From Pseudoalteromonas luteoviolacea S2607 (GTDB lineage Bacteria; Pseudomonadota; Gammaproteobacteria; Enterobacterales; Alteromonadaceae): a stretch of 64,000 nt of DNA. The stretch covers positions 1-64,000 of the forward strand of contig NZ_AUXV01000019.1 of NCBI RefSeq assembly GCF_001625575.1, given 5' to 3'. Position 1 is the first letter of the stretch; each line of letters starts with the position of its first letter. A model generated the notes under the pieces. The model had not been told where the DNA came from and did not search any database. It worked only from the letters and a program-made list of their open reading frames with translations. A program made the position numbers and the translations under genes. Positions 45,685 through 54,421 of this stretch are shown piece by piece.

Positions 45685-48600
45685 ATGAATAATGATTCAA
45701 GCAATATCGTAAGTAAGCGCATTGTTTTAGAACAAGTCAAGGATGGCCTAAAAACTGAGCAGACATATTTGAATAGCTCTTTGGTTTTGGAGTTTGACTT
45801 TAAAGTTGACGGGGTAATAGCAGAGAAAGCCATTAATGAAGTTGTTTCTCGACATGAGACATTGAGAACAATATTTCAAGTGAAAAAGGGTGTAATTTGC
45901 ACGGATGTTTTGTCTGACCGTTTTTTAACATTGAAGGAGCAAGTGCTTTCTCACTCTAATGTTTCAAATCAAGAACAAATTAATACAATAATTAAAGCTG
46001 AGCAAAGCCAAGCTATAGATATATCAACAGAGCTTCCTATTCGAGCCGTACTTCTTCGCAATGAGGAAAATGATACAGGCCCCAAATCCGTCATCATATT
46101 TCTTTTGCATAAAGTGGTATCAGATCCCATATCGCGGAATATTTTACTCAAAGAGTTTTGTGTAATTTATAAAGGCTATACTACCGAGTTATCCAACTCA
46201 TTAGAGCCGTTGCATACGCAATACTCTGAACTCAACCGCTTTTTATTGCTCCAGCTTAATAGGTTGTCTTTAGATGCACTAGATATATGTGTTCAGAGTC
46301 CGAACTCGCAGACTGCTTTAAAACAAGAGAAAAATATTAAAAAGCAGTGTGATAGGAGCCGTATTCAGTACAGTATTGATGTGAATATAGTGAATAATTT
46401 GAAAGCATTTGCCTCTACAAATAATGTAACTTCTTTTATGGCATTCAAATGTGCTTTTGATATTGTGCTTATGAAAATGGGGTCTAGTGAGTGTCGAGTG
46501 GGAATTCCAGTATCAACCCGTACTACCACATACAGTAATGAGCTCATTGGCCCCTTTGAACATCTAGTACAAACTCGTCACGCAGTAAATAGCAACGCAA
46601 CTATTAAGTCGACTCTTGATGCATCTAGAGCGTCTCTATTGAACGTATTTGACGATGTGAATGCTGTCATCAATCAAGAATCAGATATCTTAATTAGTCA
46701 TCCAAGCGATACTTATGATGCGATTTTATCTTATGAAAAATGGGCCGGTGATATACAAGTGCTGCAAGATATCGAAGGAACTCTGAGCACTAAGAGCTGC
46801 CTTGCTGCATATGTCCAAAGTCATTTATTATTCAATATCGTTGAATCACGTCATGGCATTTGGGTAGATTGTTATTTTGCACCTGAGCACTATGATAGTA
46901 AGCAGATCCAAAGTATGTTGTCCTCATTGGATTTAATATTATCGTATATGTGTGAAAACCCAGACTGCACTGTAGAGAGTGTGCCATTTATCAGTAGAGA
47001 TGATTGGCAGTTTTTAATGCATGATGTGAATGAAACAGCAAGTGATTATCCTAACACTCAGTGCGTACATGAATTCTTTGAACAAAAGGTGCGTGAAACC
47101 CCATCAGTGGCTGCGATCGTATTTGATGGTCAAAGTATGAGCTATGCAGAGCTCAACACGAAATCTAACCAGTTAGCAAACTACTTACTAAATGAACAGA
47201 GTGTAAAACCAGATACATTGGTAGGCGTATGTATGCATCGCTCTTTTGAAATGGTAATCAGTGTTTTAGGTATATTAAAAGCGGGAGCTGCTTATGTACC
47301 TCTGGACCCTTCCTACCCAGAAGAGCGTTTAGCTTACATGGTGGAAGATGCGCAACTTTCTGTTGTACTTGCTGACGAAACTGGCGCAAATGCGCTAGCT
47401 TCCACGAATACAACACTGGTTGTAAAGCTTAATAATTTTGCTTCAGATATTACTCATTTCTTATCGAAATACAGCGAGGTTGATATTGCCAAGAGCACAA
47501 TCGCGTTAAGCTCAGACAACTTGGCATATGTCATTTACACATCAGGCTCTACTGGTAAGCCTAAGGGCGTAATGGTAGAACATAAAACGGTTGCTAATTT
47601 TATTAATAGTATGTGTAAAACCCTATCGGTATCACACCGTGACAAAGTGCTAGCGCAAACCTCTATCAATTTTGATATACATGTACTTGAGTTATATATG
47701 ACCTTGAGCGTGGGTGCAACAATGGTCGTTGCAAGTGATCAAGAGCGTAGAGATCCTACAAAGCTTGTGCAGTTGATAGCAACAAATGAAATCTCTGTAA
47801 TACAGGCCACACCAAGCTTGTGGAAGGCATTGTTCGATTATGGTTGGAGCTGCCAAACACAAATGAAATTGCTGTGTGGTGGTGAAGCATTGTCTATTGA
47901 TTTACTCGAGACCTTCCATGAACGGTGCCCAAATAGTCAAACCTTTAATATGTATGGCCCAACAGAAACGACTGTGTGGTCCGCAGTGGCATTACTTAAC
48001 TCATCAAACTGTCATTTAGGTAAAGCAATTCACAATACACAGCTTTATATACTGGATGACTCAAAGAGGTTACTACCCAAAGGCAGCTTAGGCGAGCTTT
48101 ATATTGGTGGTGAAGGGCTCGCTCGTGGTTATTTACATCGTCCTGAAATGACCGTCGAACGGTTTATTGATAACCCATATTACAATGCGTGCCGATCAAA
48201 CAGCTCATTAAAGCTGTACAAAACGGGTGACCTAGTGCGTTATTCAATAGATGGTAACCTTGAATTTGTTGGACGTGCGGATGACCAAGTAAAGATTCGT
48301 GGGTTTAGGGTTGAACTGGGTGAGATAGAAAATGCTTTAACGACGTTGCCCGACATAAACTCTGCGATTGTGACAGCGCTTACTGTTGCGGGCAGTCAAC
48401 AACTCGTCGCATACCTAAAAATGAACGAAGCATCTAAGCGTGAAATGTTGATTGAAAATGCCAAAATATCTTTGGCTGAAAGGTTGCCTGATTATATGGT
48501 GCCAAGTTTAATGATGATTATTGAAGATTGGCCGCTTACACCAAATGGGAAAATTGATAAGAAATCTTTACCGAGGCCAGAAAATGATATTTTGCACAGT

Positions 48601-48906
48601 GAATATACAGAACTGACAACTGTAACAGAGAAAGAGCTTGTGAAAATCTGGGCTAGTTTATTGGGGCTGGAGGCAACTAAAATTGGCGCAACCACTAACT
48701 TCTTTAACTTGGGAGGGCACTCGTTAATGGTAAATCAGGCATTGCAACGAATCAAAGAGTCATTTGAGGTAGAACTTCAATTAGCGGATTTATTTGTCGC
48801 TGTGACAATTCGTGAGCAAGCCGATTTGATTGATCTTGCATTTGCTGAGCTAAAGCTTAACGAAGCACTTGAGGACGAAACCGAAGTCGATGTGTTAGAG
48901 TTCTAG
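45685..48906 (+). CDS. NRPS C*-A-PCP with degenerate C domain; glycine-like A domain
   Basis: A 1073-residue synthetase. The N-terminal condensation domain is recognisable (LVLEFDFKVDG; VVSRHETLRTIF) but its HHxxxDG motif reads HKVVSDP (142-148), with the catalytic second His replaced by K143 and Gly by Pro. Its middle part is also poorly conserved, so normal peptide-bond formation is unlikely. The A domain is complete (YTSGSTGKPKG, YGPTETT, YKTGDL, NGKIDK) with code about D-I-L-Q-L-G-M-V-W-K, very close to the known glycine code. The carrier is GGHSL, S1013. There is no TE, and the tail EVDVLEF is acidic like a docking peptide. It is the last cluster gene on this side, so its product must pass to a synthetase encoded elsewhere in the cluster (inference). 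No docking domain precedes the C domain. Confidence 0.94.
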   Translation: MNNDSSNIVSKRIVLEQVKDGLKTEQTYLNSSLVLEFDFKVDGVIAEKAINEVVSRHETLRTIFQVKKGVICTDVLSDRFLTLKEQVLSHSNVSNQEQINTIIKAEQSQAIDISTELPIRAVLLRNEENDTGPKSVIIFLLHKVVSDPISRNILLKEFCVIYKGYTTELSNSLEPLHTQYSELNRFLLLQLNRLSLDALDICVQSPNSQTALKQEKNIKKQCDRSRIQYSIDVNIVNNLKAFASTNNVTSFMAFKCAFDIVLMKMGSSECRVGIPVSTRTTTYSNELIGPFEHLVQTRHAVNSNATIKSTLDASRASLLNVFDDVNAVINQESDILISHPSDTYDAILSYEKWAGDIQVLQDIEGTLSTKSCLAAYVQSHLLFNIVESRHGIWVDCYFAPEHYDSKQIQSMLSSLDLILSYMCENPDCTVESVPFISRDDWQFLMHDVNETASDYPNTQCVHEFFEQKVRETPSVAAIVFDGQSMSYAELNTKSNQLANYLLNEQSVKPDTLVGVCMHRSFEMVISVLGILKAGAAYVPLDPSYPEERLAYMVEDAQLSVVLADETGANALASTNTTLVVKLNNFASDITHFLSKYSEVDIAKSTIALSSDNLAYVIYTSGSTGKPKGVMVEHKTVANFINSMCKTLSVSHRDKVLAQTSINFDIHVLELYMTLSVGATMVVASDQERRDPTKLVQLIATNEISVIQATPSLWKALFDYGWSCQTQMKLLCGGEALSIDLLETFHERCPNSQTFNMYGPTETTVWSAVALLNSSNCHLGKAIHNTQLYILDDSKRLLPKGSLGELYIGGEGLARGYLHRPEMTVERFIDNPYYNACRSNSSLKLYKTGDLVRYSIDGNLEFVGRADDQVKIRGFRVELGEIENALTTLPDINSAIVTALTVAGSQQLVAYLKMNEASKREMLIENAKISLAERLPDYMVPSLMMIIEDWPLTPNGKIDKKSLPRPENDILHSEYTELTTVTEKELVKIWASLLGLEATKIGATTNFFNLGGHSLMVNQALQRIKESFEVELQLADLFVAVTIREQADLIDLAFAELKLNEALEDETEVDVLEF

Positions 48907-49187
48907 CAGCGTAATATAGTTCTCATATACACAACGATTTTATGGCTTTTTATAAAATGTTATTAAATTAGTTTTTTGATATGTAATTATATTTTTATAT
49001 CAAATGATTTTTGAACTAAAGAATAAATAAGAATATTAAAATGAGGGAAAACACTCTTCAAGTAAAAAGTCAACCTAGTTGAACTTATAAAAGTTGTTGT
49101 TGGCCAAGTTGAAAACTAAGACTATCGTGCTGCTAACCAAGTTGCTTCTGAATATTACGCAATTCACTAATCAGTAGTGTGGAGCCG

Positions 49188-49222
49188 AGGCTTAGCTAGC
49201 TCATAATACGGCAGCTAAGCCT
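49188..49222. terminator. Bidirectional terminator hairpin
   Basis: AGGCTTAGCT (49188-49197) and AGCTAAGCCT (49213-49222) form a perfect 10-bp stem with a 15-nt loop. A T-rich run (ATTTAAGTTTTT) follows on the plus strand. It lies 11 bp beyond the stop of the minus-strand 23-codon ORF and about 280 bp past the last NRPS, so it could serve both. Confidence 0.6.
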
Positions 49223-49232
49223 ATTTAAGTTT

Positions 49233-49304
49233 TTAAGCTTTAAGGCCTGCTTTTACTTCTTTAAGTAATGCTGAAACGTAGTAACCAACTATGTGCTTAC
49301 TCAT
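49233..49304 (-). CDS. Candidate 23-residue peptide gene
   Basis: On the minus strand an ATG at 49304 opens a 23-codon frame. AGGTAGGTG (complement of 49312-49320) lies 7 nt upstream, an excellent ribosome-binding site and the strongest argument that it is real. The peptide begins MSKHIVGYY, is rich in Leu, Val, Ala and Lys, has net positive charge and no cysteine, and its residues could form an amphipathic helix. A terminator hairpin follows within 11 bp of the stop, giving a complete small transcription unit. I recognise no family. It could be a small membrane-active peptide, a signalling peptide or a leader; no modifying enzymes are adjacent. Too short for standard gene finders. Confidence 0.45.
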   Translation of the reverse strand: MSKHIVGYYVSALLKEVKAGLKA

Positions 49305-49376
49305 TTTATAACACCTACCTCTAATCAAGAAATTTTACGTGATATAGAGTTCGTACCTTATTAAGGATAATTAACT

Positions 49377-49502
49377 ATGGACCTCATTCTGACTTCATCT
49401 ATGCTGTCGAAAAGAGATTTACTAGAATTGACTACAAAGCTTTTTGTAGCTGAACCAGCCGAATTTATCCAGCGGTATTTTTATAATTATAAAGTTAAAT
49501 AG
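49377..49502 (+). CDS. Doubtful 41-residue ORF
   Basis: An ATG at 49377 preceded by AAGGA about 10 nt upstream opens a 41-codon frame. The peptide has mixed polar and aliphatic residues with no signal peptide, cysteine or recognisable motif. It is divergent from the 23-codon ORF, with 72 bp between their starts, so the two could share a promoter region. It may be the remains of a longer gene. Support is weak. Confidence 0.22.
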   Translation: MDLILTSSMLSKRDLLELTTKLFVAEPAEFIQRYFYNYKVK

Positions 49503-49754
49503 TGTTATAGATAATGTAACTGACGAAAACAATAAAGTTGGTGTCGAAAAAGTGCAAGACAAAGCACTTGAACAGCAGGCTCAGGGCTTTTGTTATAATC
49601 CGTGTCTTAGATAGCCGAAACAGGAAGTATTAATCCTGTTGATAAGATGGCTATACTGTTTGAGAATCTTAGTTGTCAATGCCATATTGATTGATGCGCG
49701 CAATTAAATGTGTGCCCGATGGCATATAAGACTATACGCAGTATATATTCCCGG

Positions 49755-50091
49755 TTAGATAAAGCTAACTTCAGTCAATGCGATTTTTTGCCGGTCGTTA
49801 AGGCATTCAAAAGTACCCAAGTTACCCAAAAATTGACCTTTTTGTTTACTGATGCTGCGGCAAGCAATGAGGAGAAAATGTGATTATATGACTTTGCATC
49901 TCTGCCAATTGCAAATGAGTCTGTGTTTACGCAAGATGCATTTTTTGGGGGATTGTTTGTGAAGTGTAGATGTATGTGATGCCTGTAGCATCACTGACCC
50001 GTATCGCCTCAATAGTGAACTCTCCCGCAATTGGATTTGCAGCTGCGAATACTGGTAGTAATAGCGTGATTATAAAGAGTAATTTTTTCAT
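49755..50091 (-). pseudogene. Frameshifted small secreted protein
   Basis: On the minus strand an ATG at 50091 begins a clear signal peptide (MKKLLFIITLLLPVFAAA) and a short mature part (IEAIRVSDATGITYIYTSQ) before an early stop (49927-49929). A plausible continuation runs in a second frame (KNASCVNTDSFAIGRDAKSY, then FSSLLAAASVNKK) and a third (LGTFECLNDRQKIALTEVSF) to a TAA at 49755-49757. Joined, these give a ~110-residue secreted protein with two cysteines, resembling a loose family of small periplasmic proteins in marine bacteria (family link is from memory). The breaks fall near homopolymers: T6-G5 at 49941-49951 and T5 at 49839-49843. They could be true decay or sequencing errors. Confidence 0.6.
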
Positions 50092-50467
50092 AATTGATCT
50101 TGGGTTTAGTGTTTTGATTTTATGTGAGTATGGGGCTTAGGGTTATACTCAAATATCGTGTTGGGTCGAAGTTTGGCTTTGAGTGTTAGCTTTCATCAAG
50201 CAGCTAAAGGTAAAATGCAATATAGGCTATTTGGCAATGCGGTGAACCACTGTTCATAAAACTAATTATAATGCGAGCATACGTGGGTTTATTTAATCTT
50301 GCGCGAAAACTCTTGCAAAACTTTTAAGGAGTATGACTTCTCAGCTTATGCAAATCCCCATGTCACCTTTTGCATATTTTGTGTCGTGAATTGTCAGTGT
50401 GTGGCGTGCTTTGATTGCATATACTGTGTGACATTGGTCAACGGGGTTTATTAAGAAGGTAACACAC

Positions 50468-51241
50468 ATGGCAAATACGGCACTTATAACGGGCGCATCG
50501 GGCGGCATTGGTTTAGAACTGGCGCATCTGCACGCGCAGCAGGGTGGCGATGTGGTGTTGGTGGCGCGCTCTGAAGACAAGCTTAAGGCGTTGGCGAGTG
50601 AGATTGAGGTTAAATATAACGTGTCGGCGACAGTTATCAGCGAAGATCTATCGGACCCGCTTTCAGCGCAGCGCATTTTTGACACAACAGAGGCGTTAAA
50701 TTTGCAAGTCGATGTGCTCATCAATAATGCAGGTTTTGGCGGCCATGGCATATTCTATGAGCGCGATCGCGCAGCAGATCAGCAAATGGTTCAAGTGAAT
50801 ATCACTACTTTGACAGATTTAACGCATTTATTTGTCAAAGACATGGTGGCACGTAAGTCGGGGCGGATTTTGAATGTTTCGTCAACGGCTTCGTTTTTAC
50901 CGGGCCCGCTTCAAGCGGTATACTATGCAACTAAAGCCTTTGTAACGTCTTATACTCAAGCGATTGCTGAGGAGCTTTCGGGGACGGGTGTTACGGCAAC
51001 TGCACTTTGTCCGGGTGCCGTGGATACAGGGTTTGTGGCAGCGGGTAATTTAGATGGCGTAGATGTGTGGAAAAATGCTCGGTCAGCGCGCTCTGTGGCC
51101 GAATGTGGCTACAAAGCCATGCAACAAGGTAAACTCGTGGCCTTTAACGAGCGCAAGTTGCAGTTTTTATTGAACTGGATAACGCCACTACTGCCAAGAA
51201 AAATGGTGCTTAAATTGTCTCGCCAATCAATGGAAAAGTAA
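50468..51241 (+). CDS. Short-chain dehydrogenase/reductase
   Basis: A 257-residue classical SDR. The NAD(P)-binding motif TGASGGIG (8-15), the structural NNAG segment, the catalytic Ser in NVSSTAS and Y152-x3-K156 in YYATK are all present, so it should be an active oxidoreductase. An Arg after the first beta-alpha unit (VARSEDKL) is compatible with NADPH preference. The C-terminal region (FNERKLQFLLNWITPLLPRK) resembles the DltE/COG0300 branch often annotated as acyl or short-chain alcohol oxidoreductases. Its substrate is unknown. AAGG lies upstream of the ATG. The AraC-family gene follows after 6 bp, suggesting an operon. Confidence 0.9.
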   Translation: MANTALITGASGGIGLELAHLHAQQGGDVVLVARSEDKLKALASEIEVKYNVSATVISEDLSDPLSAQRIFDTTEALNLQVDVLINNAGFGGHGIFYERDRAADQQMVQVNITTLTDLTHLFVKDMVARKSGRILNVSSTASFLPGPLQAVYYATKAFVTSYTQAIAEELSGTGVTATALCPGAVDTGFVAAGNLDGVDVWKNARSARSVAECGYKAMQQGKLVAFNERKLQFLLNWITPLLPRKMVLKLSRQSMEK

Positions 51242-51247
51242 CAAGAT

Positions 51248-52246
51248 ATGAAAATATCCAGCAAATTTAGTATTTATGCCAATTGTAAAATCTTACTCAA
51301 AGATATGGATATTGATGTGCAAGCGGTTGTGGCATATTCCAAATTACCAGCGGACATCTTAAATCGTGAAATAGCCTATTTGACCCCACAGGAATACTTT
51401 GCGTGGTGGGCTGCCATTGAGCAAGTGGCGGAAGGGCGCGATGTACCGCTGCTGGTTGCAGAGCATTTGTCTGTCGAGGTATTTGATGCCCCGCTCTTTG
51501 CGGCGATGTGTAGTCCGCATTTGCTTACCGCACTGAAGCGCATTCAGCTCTATAAGCCTCTGAGAGGCCCCATGAAAATGGATTTAGACAGTGACGACAA
51601 AACCACCAAAATGTCACTGTACTGTTATGGTTTTGATGGGTTTGTGCCAAACGTGTTGGCGTTGTCTGAGATGGTGTTTTTTACCAAGCTTGCCCGAATG
51701 GCAACACGTCACCATGTAGTGCCGGTTAAGGTTACTTTGCCTGAACTGCCTACAAATATGGCTGCTTATGAAGCATTTTTTGGTTGCAAACCTGTTTTAG
51801 GCAATGAGTTGTCGATCACATTCAAAAATGAAGATGTTCAGCGACCATTTCTAACCGCTAATTCCAGTATGTGGAGCTACTTTGAAGAAGGGCTCAAAAA
51901 GAAGTTGGCTGATCTCTCTGGTACAGCGACCACTGTCGAGCGGGTGCGTGCTGTGTTGGTTGAGTCGCTGCCTGCGGGTGAAAGTGCGATTGATGTGGTT
52001 GCCTCCAAGCTCTCAATGAGCAAGCGGACCTTGCAACGCAAACTATCGGATGAGCAAACCAGTTATCATGAAGTACTACAACAAGTACGCTCTCAACTGG
52101 CTGAGCACTACTTGTCTAAATCTCATGTGACTTTAGGCGAAATTGCCTTTTTGTTAGGGTATCAAGAATCTAACTCGTTTATTAGAGCTTTCACTGGGTG
52201 GCATGGCGTATCACCCGGCAGCTATCGAGAGCAATTAGCAAGTTGA
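51248..52246 (+). CDS. AraC-family transcriptional regulator (Arabinose_bd type)
   Basis: A 332-residue regulator. The N-terminal ~200 residues match the Arabinose_bd-type sensor domain found in OruR/ArgR-like AraC proteins (LTPQEYFAWWAAIEQ). The C-terminal ~100 residues hold the double helix-turn-helix: first helix pair in VASKLSMSKRTLQRKL, and second in IAFLLGYQESNSFIRAF followed by WHGVSPGSYR, which is the AraC signature. It probably controls the SDR directly upstream and possibly the hydrolase downstream; the effector is unknown. The six-base gap supports co-transcription with the SDR. Confidence 0.9.
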   Translation: MKISSKFSIYANCKILLKDMDIDVQAVVAYSKLPADILNREIAYLTPQEYFAWWAAIEQVAEGRDVPLLVAEHLSVEVFDAPLFAAMCSPHLLTALKRIQLYKPLRGPMKMDLDSDDKTTKMSLYCYGFDGFVPNVLALSEMVFFTKLARMATRHHVVPVKVTLPELPTNMAAYEAFFGCKPVLGNELSITFKNEDVQRPFLTANSSMWSYFEEGLKKKLADLSGTATTVERVRAVLVESLPAGESAIDVVASKLSMSKRTLQRKLSDEQTSYHEVLQQVRSQLAEHYLSKSHVTLGEIAFLLGYQESNSFIRAFTGWHGVSPGSYREQLAS

Positions 52247-52367
52247 AGACAAACTATGCCATATTGGTTTGAATGATTTCATTCTAAACATTTGGTTACG
52301 TTATACATTTTGTTGTTTGTATAAGAGTGTGCTGCAATGGTTTTGAATCCAAGCGATAGGGGAAGCT

Positions 52368-53384
52368 ATGCCATTCACGGACCAAGAAATCAGCGCTATT
52401 AATAAGGTTGTCACCAGTTTTGCGCCTAACACAGAGTTGGCGGTAGCCAAATTTTTTGAGGGTGAACATCAGTACTTTGGCACAAGGTGTGGTGTGCAAG
52501 GTGCTGAACCCGTGGAAAATCATTGTTCCGTATTTGAAATTGGGTCTTTAACCAAATTGATGACAAGTGCGGCATTGGCACAAATGGTCTGTGAGGGAAA
52601 AATCATACTGGATGACGCCATTAATAGTCAGTTAGATATTCAGATCCGTGACAATCAATTTATTTCCTATGCAGCGCTGGCAACCCACACCTCAGGTTTA
52701 CCTCGTTTACCGCCGGGTTTATTGTGGCAAGCGTTGTTTAAGCGCAAGCACAACCCGTATGAAGCCTATCTGCGTGACGATTTAATGCATCATTTAGCAT
52801 ATACAATTAGGCTTGGTTCGCAAAATAAAGTGCACTACTCCAATCTTGGTGCTGGTTTGCTAGGCCATGTTTTATCTGAGTTGGAGGGCTGTGATTATTC
52901 AGAGTTACTGCAAAGTCGTCTCTTTAAACCTCTTAATATGCGTTATTCGTTCATAAATTGGCGAGATGTTGCCGGCGAACTGGTGATCGGCATTGGTAAA
53001 AATGGCGAATCAACAAATAACTGGGATCTGGGAGTTTTGCAAGGCGCAGGCGCTGTGCTTTCATGTGTTAAAGACTTAGTGCAGTTTGCCAAAGTCCAAT
53101 TTGCTCAAACCGAACCTTGGGTTGAATTGCAACAGCAAATTCAAGTTGAAAAAGGGTTTGAGAAAGTCGCGCTAGGTTGGTTTGTACTTGGCAGTAAATC
53201 AAAAGGCGACCTGCTTTACTTTCATGATGGCGGCACAGGAGGTTACAGCTCCGTTATGTTGCTGGATATGGAGTCGCAATCGGGGTATATCATTTTATCC
53301 AATATTTCTGGGTTACATAAACTTAAAGGCCAAAAGGTGACAAAGTTGGGCTTTGAACTTATGCGAACGTTCAAAGGGTTTTAG
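52368..53384 (+). CDS. Serine hydrolase, class C beta-lactamase-like
   Basis: A 338-residue member of the beta-lactamase/penicillin-binding-protein serine hydrolases (PF00144, MEROPS S12). The three active-site motifs are visible: S60-L-T-K63, Y157-S-N159, and HDGGTGG as the third-motif equivalent. No signal peptide is apparent, so a cytoplasmic esterase or peptidase role is more likely than antibiotic resistance. S12 enzymes such as ClbP mature some NRPS products, but ClbP-type proteins have a signal peptide and membrane helices, which this lacks, and the gene is beyond the cluster border. Function unassigned beyond the family. Confidence 0.85.
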   Translation: MPFTDQEISAINKVVTSFAPNTELAVAKFFEGEHQYFGTRCGVQGAEPVENHCSVFEIGSLTKLMTSAALAQMVCEGKIILDDAINSQLDIQIRDNQFISYAALATHTSGLPRLPPGLLWQALFKRKHNPYEAYLRDDLMHHLAYTIRLGSQNKVHYSNLGAGLLGHVLSELEGCDYSELLQSRLFKPLNMRYSFINWRDVAGELVIGIGKNGESTNNWDLGVLQGAGAVLSCVKDLVQFAKVQFAQTEPWVELQQQIQVEKGFEKVALGWFVLGSKSKGDLLYFHDGGTGGYSSVMLLDMESQSGYIILSNISGLHKLKGQKVTKLGFELMRTFKGF

Positions 53385-53529
53385 AGAATATGCAATTTTA
53401 AACCGTCAATCTGAGTTTGTTATAACGATACTTTTTAAGCCCTGATGCACTTATCCAGAAACGTAAACAACAGGTCAGGCTTGTGCTACGTCCCTATTTT
53501 AATTTAAATTGTTGGTTTAAACCTTATTT

Positions 53530-53700
53530 GGGTGATTGCGCGTTGTAAAGCGGCGCAATTTAAACGGGAAACCAGTGTGATTCTGGTGCTGCCCCCGCAA
53601 CGGTAACTGTGAGCGGTATATCCACTGTGAAAACGGGAAGGCTATGCCAGAGCTTTGATCAGGAGTCCGGAGACCGGCCTGAATAACTCGAATACTGCGG
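53530..53700 (+). ncRNA. Cobalamin (B12) riboswitch
   Basis: The core of a cobalamin riboswitch is clear. ACGGGAAACCAG, GTGCTGCCCCCGCAACGGTAA, the CCACTG segment at 53621-53627, GGGAAGGC, and the B12-box-like AGTCCGGAGACCGGCC (53664-53679) occur in the conserved order and spacing. It sits in the 5' leader of the following three-gene operon, about 100 bp before the first start codon. In this class adenosylcobalamin binding represses downstream genes. Outer boundaries are approximate. Confidence 0.93.
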
Positions 53701-53794
53701 TGGGCGGTGAGTTCCGAGATGTTCATGCCTACATGTCGTGGCGTTATGGCGCTTGGGGTCCCCCATCCGTTGAAACTATTTCACGGATTAAATC

Positions 53795-54421
53795 ATGTCG
53801 AAATTTATATCAATACTAACTTCTCGGTTGGCGGGTTCTCGCCTACTTACTGTAGGGGTGTTTGCATTGCTCGCACTTTTGATGATTGCAACACGCCCAT
53901 ACCACTTTGCCTCGGTACTCACCCTTCCCAGCGCTAGCTTAGCAGTGTTCTTTATTTGCGGGTTACTGCGCAGCTCTCACCGTATGTTTGCGGCATTTTT
54001 TGTTTTGAGTGTCCTGATTGATTTAGCAAGTAGTTACGCAAGGGGCGCCTTTGGGGATTGCATTACGCCATCTTACCCATTTTTGGTAGTGGGTTATTAC
54101 GTCATGTGGTGGGCAGGCTTGAAGAGCTTTAATTTAACCCAAGCGATGACAGTAACGGATTGGACACGTCAATATGCACAGTCCTTGTTGATGTTATGGC
54201 TTGCATCATCGATTGCATTTTTAACTTCCAATGGCAGTTATTATTGGCTGTCGGGTAAGTTCGCTGAGTTGTCTGTAGCGCAATATGCTGAAAGGGTTGT
54301 CCAGTACTACGTGCCTTATGTACAAAGCCCGTTTGTATACGTAATTTTCGCTATGATGACTGCAACGGGTTGTTATTACCTATTGCCAACATGGCAGCGC
54401 CGTGAGCAAAGTGATGAGTAA
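53795..54421 (+). CDS. B12-riboswitch-controlled integral membrane protein
   Basis: A 208-residue hydrophobic protein with about five or six predicted transmembrane segments (near residues 18-36, 42-58, 64-82, 96-112, 130-147 and 180-198). I do not recognise a named family with confidence. It is the first gene after a cobalamin riboswitch and overlaps the cobyrinate diamide synthase gene, so it probably moves a corrinoid or its precursor, or cobalt, across the inner membrane (inference). A small substrate-specific component of a transporter is one possibility. The start has no strong ribosome-binding site. Confidence 0.8.
   Translation: MSKFISILTSRLAGSRLLTVGVFALLALLMIATRPYHFASVLTLPSASLAVFFICGLLRSSHRMFAAFFVLSVLIDLASSYARGAFGDCITPSYPFLVVGYYVMWWAGLKSFNLTQAMTVTDWTRQYAQSLLMLWLASSIAFLTSNGSYYWLSGKFAELSVAQYAERVVQYYVPYVQSPFVYVIFAMMTATGCYYLLPTWQRREQSDE

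Larger units (their letters stand above)
48907..50467. other. 1.56-kb low-coding gap at the right border of the cluster
   Basis: No gene longer than about 55 codons is intact here. It contains a bidirectional hairpin (49188-49222), a 23-codon ORF with a good ribosome-binding site (49233-49304, minus), a doubtful 41-codon ORF (49377-49502, plus), and a frameshifted secreted-protein remnant (49755-50091, minus), each listed separately. The rest is AT-rich with nothing recognised. The base composition changes on the right, where genes are less AT-rich. This gap probably marks the cluster border. Confidence 0.6.

Noticed and set aside
2272..48695. Many minus-strand and alternate-frame ORFs of 60-135 codons inside the synthetase genes
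   Set aside because: They lie wholly within well-supported domains read in another frame, lack ribosome-binding sites and show no domain; they are shadows.
50339..50395. Short ORF behind AAGGAG upstream of the SDR
   Set aside because: The ribosome-binding site is only one base from the ATG and the frame has about 18 codons with no recognisable feature.
52368..53384. S12 hydrolase as a ClbP-type prodrug peptidase of the cluster
   Set aside because: No signal peptide or C-terminal membrane helices, and it lies beyond the cluster border next to an SDR/AraC pair.
53707..53937. 76-codon plus-strand ORF after the riboswitch
   Set aside because: It runs through the leader and the start of the membrane-protein gene in another frame, without domain or ribosome-binding site.
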